NCBI GenBank assembly: GCA_959022495.1
Contig: CAUEYX010000062.1
Location: 1-8,324, forward strand
Direction: 5' to 3'
DNA from: an uncultured Lachnospiraceae bacterium
GTDB lineage: Bacteria; Bacillota; Clostridia; Lachnospirales; Lachnospiraceae
Length of the DNA: 8,324 nt
Shown: positions 5,859 to 8,324 of the stretch, one piece after another
Layout: the number at the start of each line of letters is the position of its first letter
How positions within the stretch are numbered: the stretch's first letter is position 1
Position numbers and translations under genes: made by a program
Notes under the pieces: generated by a model
Databases searched by the model: none
Seen by the model: the letters and a program-made list of their open reading frames with translations, nothing else
What the model was told of the DNA's origin: nothing

Positions 5859-5971
5859 CCCAAATTACCAAAACTTACCAGCACGATTTTCCATAAGTTT
5901 CCACCCGCAAATTTGTTTACTTAATAGGAGCAGGTAAGTGGTGTAAAAATTTCATCCTCACCACATAAAAA

Positions 5972-5985
5972 CAAACAAATGTTCG
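5972..5985. promoter_or_regulatory. LexA/DinR-like box 1 (upstream of small SOS gene)
   Basis: CAAACAAATGTTCG. Read on the minus strand it matches the Bacillus DinR/LexA consensus CGAACRNRYGTTYC at 12 of 14 positions, with one CGAAC half-site perfect. It ends ten bases before the -35 of the rightward promoter. Confidence 0.5.
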
Positions 5986-5995
5986 AGAAAAGTCC

Positions 5996-6024
5996 TTTCA
6001 ATTGGACATACATTGTGCTATCAT
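5996..6024 (+). promoter_or_regulatory. Promoter of the 38-codon gene
   Basis: TTTCAA (5996-6001, 3/6) and TATCAT (6019-6024, 5/6) are 17 bases apart, with TG at 6016-6017 giving an extended -10. Transcription would start near 6031. The promoter lies between two LexA-like boxes. Confidence 0.55.
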
Positions 6025-6039
6025 AGCATTAAGGAATTT

Positions 6040-6053
6040 CGAACAAGTGTTTT
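6040..6053. promoter_or_regulatory. LexA/DinR-like box 2 (downstream of promoter)
   Basis: CGAACAAGTGTTTT matches CGAACRNRYGTTYC at 13 of 14 positions. It is at about +10 to +23 of the predicted transcript, where bound LexA would block elongation or initiation. Its centre is 68 bp from that of box 1. Confidence 0.65.
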
Positions 6054-6072
6054 TGCAGTTGGGAGGGTACAT

Positions 6073-6189
6073 ATGAGTAACGAAGAATGTAAACAGTGCA
6101 TTATTGATATGATCCGCCGGATCGACGATGAGGCACTCCTTAGGAGGATATACCTCATCTTGGTGGTCATGGCCGGGGCTGACGAATGA
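6073..6189 (+). CDS. 38-aa protein, candidate SOS-controlled antirepressor
   Basis: A very small gene with GGGAGGG at 6061-6067, five bases before ATG. The product (MSNEECKQCIIDMIRRIDDE, then ALLRRIYLILVVMAGADE) looks like one or two amphipathic helices. It recalls the tiny helical proteins of unknown function often found near prophage repressors in Clostridia; that comparison is from memory. It has its own promoter and terminator. It runs toward the repressor gene, the two stop codons being nine bases apart. Two LexA-like boxes flank the promoter, so expression should rise after DNA damage. The repressor next door has no autocleavage domain, hence the idea that this peptide inactivates it, as LexA-controlled antirepressors do in some enterobacterial prophages. 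Function is not shown; it could also be an SOS toxin or a leader. Confidence 0.7.
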   Translation: MSNEECKQCIIDMIRRIDDEALLRRIYLILVVMAGADE

Positions 6190-6206
6190 GTCAGTCCCTT
6201 ATTTTA
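6175..6206 (+). terminator. Intrinsic terminator overlapping the stop codon of the 38-aa gene
   Basis: A 9-bp stem (6175-6183 with 6190-6198, one G-T wobble) has the loop GAATGA, which contains the TGA stop. It is followed by TTATTTTA (6199-6206). The T-tract is on the plus strand only, and it uses the last bases of the converging repressor gene. Confidence 0.75.
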
Positions 6207-6570
6207 TACCCAAACATTCCTTCATAAACTCTTCTATATGTTTTAACTTCTCCGGGGATGCTTCAGCGATCGCGTTCAGCATGTTCCGAGCAATTTGATT
6301 TTCTGTCACACTTAATTTCCCCAGATTCAGCGAATATCTGTCATCTTCGTCTATTTTTGTGAACATGTTCTCATCGCCGCCCTCACCGGTTCTGAGCCAC
6401 ACTTCATTCACGCCGAATTCCCTACATATAGAAGTTATTACAGCATTAGTTGGAGTTCTCCTTCCACATTCATAATTTGCAATGGTATTTCTTGCGAGCC
6501 CCAGCCTTTCTGCGAATTTATCTTGTGTCAGATGCAGGGCTTTTCTTAATGACAATATTCTTTCGTTCAA
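6199..6570 (-). CDS. XRE-family prophage repressor (CI-like, no peptidase domain)
   Basis: A 123-aa transcription factor likely to maintain lysogeny by binding the operators at 6613-6679. Residues 3-60 are an HTH_3/Cro-CI domain (LRKALHLTQDKFAERLGL, NTIANYECGRRTPT, FGVNEVWLRTGEG). The remaining 60 residues, ending in a helix IARNMLNAIAEA...EEFMKECLGIK, are too short for the S24/LexA-type autocleavage domain and show no Ser-Lys catalytic motif. I chose TTG 6570 because GGAGGAGGTG lies just upstream. The in-frame ATG 6606 would overlap the -10 of its own promoter. Induction must therefore come from another factor, and the LexA-flanked small gene that converges on it is the obvious candidate. 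Confidence 0.88.
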   Translation of the reverse strand: MNERILSLRKALHLTQDKFAERLGLARNTIANYECGRRTPTNAVITSICREFGVNEVWLRTGEGGDENMFTKIDEDDRYSLNLGKLSVTENQIARNMLNAIAEASPEKLKHIEEFMKECLGIK

Positions 6571-6596
6571 CGTTTTCACCTCCTCCTGATAAGATG

Positions 6597-6625
6597 AATA
6601 TATCACAAAAAGGTTTCAACGTCAA
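6597..6625 (-). promoter_or_regulatory. Repressor promoter (leftward, PRM/PL-like)
   Basis: On the minus strand, TTGACG (6625-6620, 5/6) and TATATT (6602-6597, 5/6) are 17 bases apart. Transcription would start near 6590, giving a leader of about 20 bases before TTG 6570. Confidence 0.75.
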
Positions 6626-6679
6626 CAAAAAAGTTGTTGACAATAGTTTCGATGACAGTTATAATAGTCTCAACGAAAC
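6613..6679. promoter_or_regulatory. Repressor operators in the divergent switch
   Basis: Three related 11-bp sites are seen: GTTTCAACGTC (6613-6623), GTTTCGATGAC (6646-6656) and, on the minus strand, GTTTCGTTGAG (6679-6669). The last two face each other across the rightward -10. A perfect 8-bp inverted repeat GTCAACAA/TTGTTGAC (6621-6628, 6634-6641) lies between the two -35 elements. Binding here could control both promoters. Confidence 0.55.
6637..6665 (+). promoter_or_regulatory. Rightward early promoter (PR-like), perfect consensus
   Basis: TTGACA (6637-6642) and TATAAT (6660-6665) are 17 bases apart: both hexamers and the spacing are ideal. Such a strong promoter needs tight repression, which fits the overlapping operators. 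It drives the small early genes from 6714. Confidence 0.9.
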
Positions 6680-6713
6680 AATAAACCGCGATTCAACAGG
6701 GAGGTGAAACAGT

Positions 6714-7022
6714 ATGACGGCAGAAAAATTCAAATCCATAGAGATTGATTTTGAAAAAGGCGTCTACAAATTAAACGGGAAAGAGATGACGGAAGTCTCT
6801 GATCTGCGACTTAGTTTTAGCAATGGGGAATGGTCGCTGATGATTACAAAGGACATGCTTTTCGAGACAGTACCTAAAGAAAAAACAAGAAGTCAGGTGA
6901 GACTGGCGGATCTTGTGTCTCATCTGGAAGTGGAAGGATTGGATGAAGCCAAAGAAAAACTGGAGAAGATGAAGGATTTAATGGCTGAGATCAATGCTTT
7001 GTATGAAAAAACATTTAAGTGA
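6714..7022 (+). CDS. Early prophage protein of unknown function, 102 aa
   Basis: First gene after the strong rightward promoter; AGGGAGGTG at 6698-6706 is a near-ideal ribosome site. The product is soluble. Residues 8-50 look like antiparallel strands (IEIDFEKGVYKLNGKEM, LRLSFSNGEWSLMI). Residues 74-98 form a charged, probably coiled-coil helix (LDEAKEKLEKMKDLMAEINA). I do not recognise a family. In the position of cro, it might be an early regulator, but no HTH is visible. Confidence 0.8.
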   Translation: MTAEKFKSIEIDFEKGVYKLNGKEMTEVSDLRLSFSNGEWSLMITKDMLFETVPKEKTRSQVRLADLVSHLEVEGLDEAKEKLEKMKDLMAEINALYEKTFK

Positions 7023-7043
7023 GGCAGAGAGGGAGGTGGTGTG

Positions 7044-7166
7044 ATGGAGAAAATCAAAGAGTTTTTTAAGTCATTAAAAAACTGGCAATTAGTGTACATT
7101 TCCACATTAATTACCATAGTGAACATTTTCATAATAATATTTGGTATTGTGCTTATTTTAAGATGA
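7044..7166 (+). CDS. 40-aa single-helix membrane peptide
   Basis: GGGAGGTG at 7031-7038 lies before ATG 7044 (GTG 7041 is in frame too). The product has a short amphipathic basic start (MEKIKEFFKSLKNWQ) and one long hydrophobic helix (about residues 16-39) ending in LILR. It follows the 102-aa gene after 21 bases. Its last 14 bases overlap the end of a converging membrane-protein gene. Size and build resemble type I toxins and small phage membrane effectors, but no family is recognised. Confidence 0.65.
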   Translation: MEKIKEFFKSLKNWQLVYISTLITIVNIFIIIFGIVLILR

Positions 7167-7395
7167 TTGGAATCCAAGCTCCTATTGCTGCGATTATAGC
7201 GACTATAAGAGTGATGAAAAATCCAATTCTATTGAATTTTGTTTCCTTGTTTGAATCAGCTTGCATTTGATTAAGTATTCTCATTTGCTCTTCCTGAGTT
7301 TCTTTTATTTCGTTTAACAGGTCAATCTGCTTTTGAGAATAGTCATTTTGTGTACGTTCAAATGATGGTGGTTCGGGAATATTAAAAAAATCCAT
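7153..7395 (-). CDS. 80-aa membrane protein with coiled coil, transcribed against the early operon
   Basis: The N-terminal half is polar and probably coiled coil (about residues 18-48, SQKQIDLLNEIKETQEEQM). The C-terminal 56-78 is one membrane helix (IGFFITLIVAIIAAIGAWIP). AAAGGA eight bases before ATG and an extended -10 promoter just upstream make it an independent unit. It is the only minus-strand gene among the rightward early genes, so it may be expressed in the lysogen when the early operon is silent. That is a pattern of cargo genes such as superinfection exclusion factors. No terminator is visible after its stop, so its transcript could run antisense through the 40-aa gene. Function unknown. 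Confidence 0.75.
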   Translation of the reverse strand: MDFFNIPEPPSFERTQNDYSQKQIDLLNEIKETQEEQMRILNQMQADSNKETKFNRIGFFITLIVAIIAAIGAWIPIILK

Positions 7396-7424
7396 GTAAT
7401 CTATCCTTTAAATATTATAAGGAG

Positions 7425-7453
7425 AGTATACCAGATTTCAGAGGAGGTGGAAA
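7425..7453 (-). promoter_or_regulatory. Promoter of the 80-aa membrane protein gene
   Basis: On the minus strand, TTTCCA (7453-7448, 4/6) is followed after 17 bases by TATACT (7430-7425, 5/6), with TGG directly before it as an extended -10. A perfect TATAAT at 7419-7414 is an alternative with a poor -35. Confidence 0.55.
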
Positions 7454-7454
7454 G

Positions 7455-7628
7455 GTGCAGAAAGCCAAAGAAGCAAAGAAGATTGTTCTCACTGACGATA
7501 CAGTTGAGAACATCCGCATTATGGCTCCATATTTGGATGAGACGAGCCAGAACCGGGTATTCGGAATGATGCTGGAGGCTGTTAAGAGTGCTCCGGCTCA
7601 GGTAGTACAGCAGAAGGAGGTGAGCTAA
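7455..7628 (+). CDS. 57-aa protein, possibly ribbon-helix-helix
   Basis: Starts at GTG 7455 with GGAGGTGG just upstream (7443-7450). After a basic start (MQKAKEAKK) comes a short strand-like IVLTDD, then two helices (TVENIRIMAPYL and SQNRVFGMMLEAV). This strand-helix-helix order suits an Arc/MetJ-type DNA-binding fold, but the match is by pattern only. Its tail encodes the ribosome site of the next gene (AGGAGGTGAG), so the two are translationally linked. Confidence 0.65.
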   Translation: MQKAKEAKKIVLTDDTVENIRIMAPYLDETSQNRVFGMMLEAVKSAPAQVVQQKEVS

Positions 7629-7629
7629 A

Positions 7630-7848
7630 ATGCCGGAAATTATCAAAGCGGCAGACATTGCCCGGATCATCCGTTGTGATCCCTGCTTGGTGCGTCACAG
7701 GATGCGGACAGGCGAGTGGAAGTTTGGGAGGGTGCTCCCGCCGGCAAAAGGAGGGAAGCAGTACAGATATGAGGCAACGATCGGGGAAGTCGCAAAGTAT
7801 GTAGACATCTCCAGGGAGGAAGCAGAGAGGAGGCTGAAAGAAGCATGA
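7630..7848 (+). CDS. Small helix-turn-helix DNA-binding protein
   Basis: A 72-aa protein. Residues 5-40 (IKAADIARIIRCDPCLVRHR, then MRTGEWKFG) read as a MerR/excisionase-type winged HTH. They are followed by a wing (KQYRYEATIGEVAKYV) and a short charged helix. The start is one base after the previous stop, with AGGAGGTGAG ahead. Such proteins in prophages act as excisionases or early regulators; which one cannot be told. An Xis role would pair it with the integrase, though here it is far from int. Confidence 0.75.
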   Translation: MPEIIKAADIARIIRCDPCLVRHRMRTGEWKFGRVLPPAKGGKQYRYEATIGEVAKYVDISREEAERRLKEA

Positions 7849-8075
7849 CAGGAGACATGATGGAAATAATACCGCAGCCGCAGGAGCTCGACCTGATCCC
7901 GCTCGATCACACCCCGCGACAGATCATCGCCCGGGGCAGACATAAGCGTATCCGGCACAAGAGGATGAGGCGGGACAAGGCGATCTTTGGATGGGCGGCT
8001 GTGTCAGGGGCACTGTTTGCACTGGATCTGATCCAGTGGGTGATTATCTACATACTGCAGGCGGGACCTGTTTGA
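7845..8075 (+). CDS. 76-aa membrane protein with basic segment
   Basis: Overlaps the previous gene by ATGA (7845-7848), a sign of coupled translation. ATG 7857, preceded by GGAG, is an alternative start. The acidic/polar N-terminus is followed by a very basic stretch (GRHKRIRHKRMRRDK, 31-45) and one membrane helix (about 46-71). The positive-inside rule puts the N-terminus in the cytoplasm. Family not recognised. Confidence 0.7.
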   Translation: MTGDMMEIIPQPQELDLIPLDHTPRQIIARGRHKRIRHKRMRRDKAIFGWAAVSGALFALDLIQWVIIYILQAGPV

Positions 8076-8090
8076 GAGGAGGTGGAGAAA

Positions 8091-8270
8091 GTGAAAAAAG
8101 AAGAATTCGAACGCTTGTATGAGCAGGCAAAAGAGCTGGTGAATGAATATGAATCTCTAAATTACCGCACAGCCGTCATAGCGGGATTTTTTGGTCGCAA
8201 TTCGGAAAAGACGTTTACGGGGGAGCAGGTGAGCATGATACTTGCGCTGAGATACCCCGAAAAAGAATGA
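8091..8270 (+). CDS. 59-aa soluble prophage protein of unknown function
   Basis: GTG 8091 is chosen because AGGAGG (8077-8082) is eight bases upstream; the in-frame GTG 8082 would overlap that site. The product begins with a charged helix (MKKEEFERLYEQAKELVNEY), then a short hydrophobic segment (AVIAGFFG) and a second helix (TGEQVSMILALRY). It is co-directional with the genes before it, 15 bases after the previous stop. Family not recognised. Confidence 0.7.
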   Translation: MKKEEFERLYEQAKELVNEYESLNYRTAVIAGFFGRNSEKTFTGEQVSMILALRYPEKE

Positions 8271-8304
8271 GCACCTCACATATGCCCGGCAAGGCGTGAG
8301 GCGC
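8271..8304. repeat. Intergenic hairpin at the right edge of the window
   Basis: CCTCAC (8274-8279) pairs with GTGAGG (8296-8301). Outer GC (8271-8272) and GC (8303-8304) extend the stem past one mismatch. There is no T-tract. It may be a leader structure for the next gene, which lies outside the window. Confidence 0.4.
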
Positions 8305-8324
8305 ACTACAAAATTATCAATTAT

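Larger units (their letters stand above)
3838..8324. mobile_element. Left end of an integrated prophage or related element (right end outside window)
   Basis: The block runs from attachment-like repeats through integrase, lipoprotein, LexA-box unit, repressor and divergent switch to small early genes. That order is typical of the lysogeny and early modules of temperate phages of Firmicutes. Structural and lysis genes are not in the window. The left edge is set at the inverted repeat near 3838 by inference; the true attL core cannot be identified without the right junction. Confidence 0.75.

Noticed and set aside
6571..6606. N-terminal extension of the repressor to ATG 6606
   Set aside because: It would overlap the -10 of the repressor promoter, while GGAGGAGGTG points to TTG 6570.
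8101..8122. CGAAC-containing LexA-like site
   Set aside because: Only about 10/14, inside a coding region and not near a promoter.
1..8324. CRISPR array, tRNA, rRNA or insertion sequence
   Set aside because: No spaced direct-repeat array, cloverleaf, rRNA signature or transposase was seen on either strand.

Overview
The window looks like the chromosome of a low-to-mid GC Clostridia species, most likely a Lachnospiraceae gut commensal (Blautia/Ruminococcus/Dorea type). The reasons are strong AGGAGG ribosome binding sites, frequent GTG/TTG starts, Spo0A-type DNA-binding proteins and the style of the prophage genes. The assignment is by gene style, not by a database match.

Left part (1-3768), host-like. 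An OmpR-family response regulator and its sensor histidine kinase form a two-gene operon (158-2258) that ends at a bidirectional terminator. Facing it on the minus strand are two tandem paralogs (2305-2631 and 2913-3254), each consisting only of the Spo0A C-terminal DNA-binding domain with no receiver domain. Both carry the same two-block upstream signature, TGTGTAC-N16-ACGAAAATTG on the plus strand. The first also has two 0A-box-like sites one helical turn apart. A small three-helix holin-like gene (3475-3768) follows on the plus strand.

Right part (about 3838-8324), the left end of a prophage or related integrative element. It contains inverted and tandem repeats typical of an attachment region, then a tyrosine integrase (minus), a secreted lipoprotein (minus), and an XRE repressor (minus) that lacks a self-cleavage domain. 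Next comes a textbook divergent lysogeny switch (perfect TTGACA-17-TATAAT rightward promoter), then a string of very small rightward early genes. These include an RHH-like protein, an HTH protein and several one-helix membrane proteins. One minus-strand membrane-protein gene with its own promoter is inserted in that string.

Two compact units stand out in the prophage. (1) A 38-codon plus-strand gene (6073-6189) sits between lipoprotein and repressor. Its extended -10 promoter is flanked by two LexA/DinR-like boxes (12/14 and 13/14 matches to the Bacillus consensus), and its terminator stem overlaps its stop codon. Because the neighbouring repressor cannot autocleave, an SOS-induced small antirepressor is the natural hypothesis. 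(2) The gap between integrase and lipoprotein holds a predicted plus-strand small RNA of about 70 nt, with a TGaTACAAT promoter, a C(UUCG)G hairpin and an intrinsic terminator. Beside it is a minus-strand terminator directly in front of the integrase start. Both point to RNA-level control of integrase.
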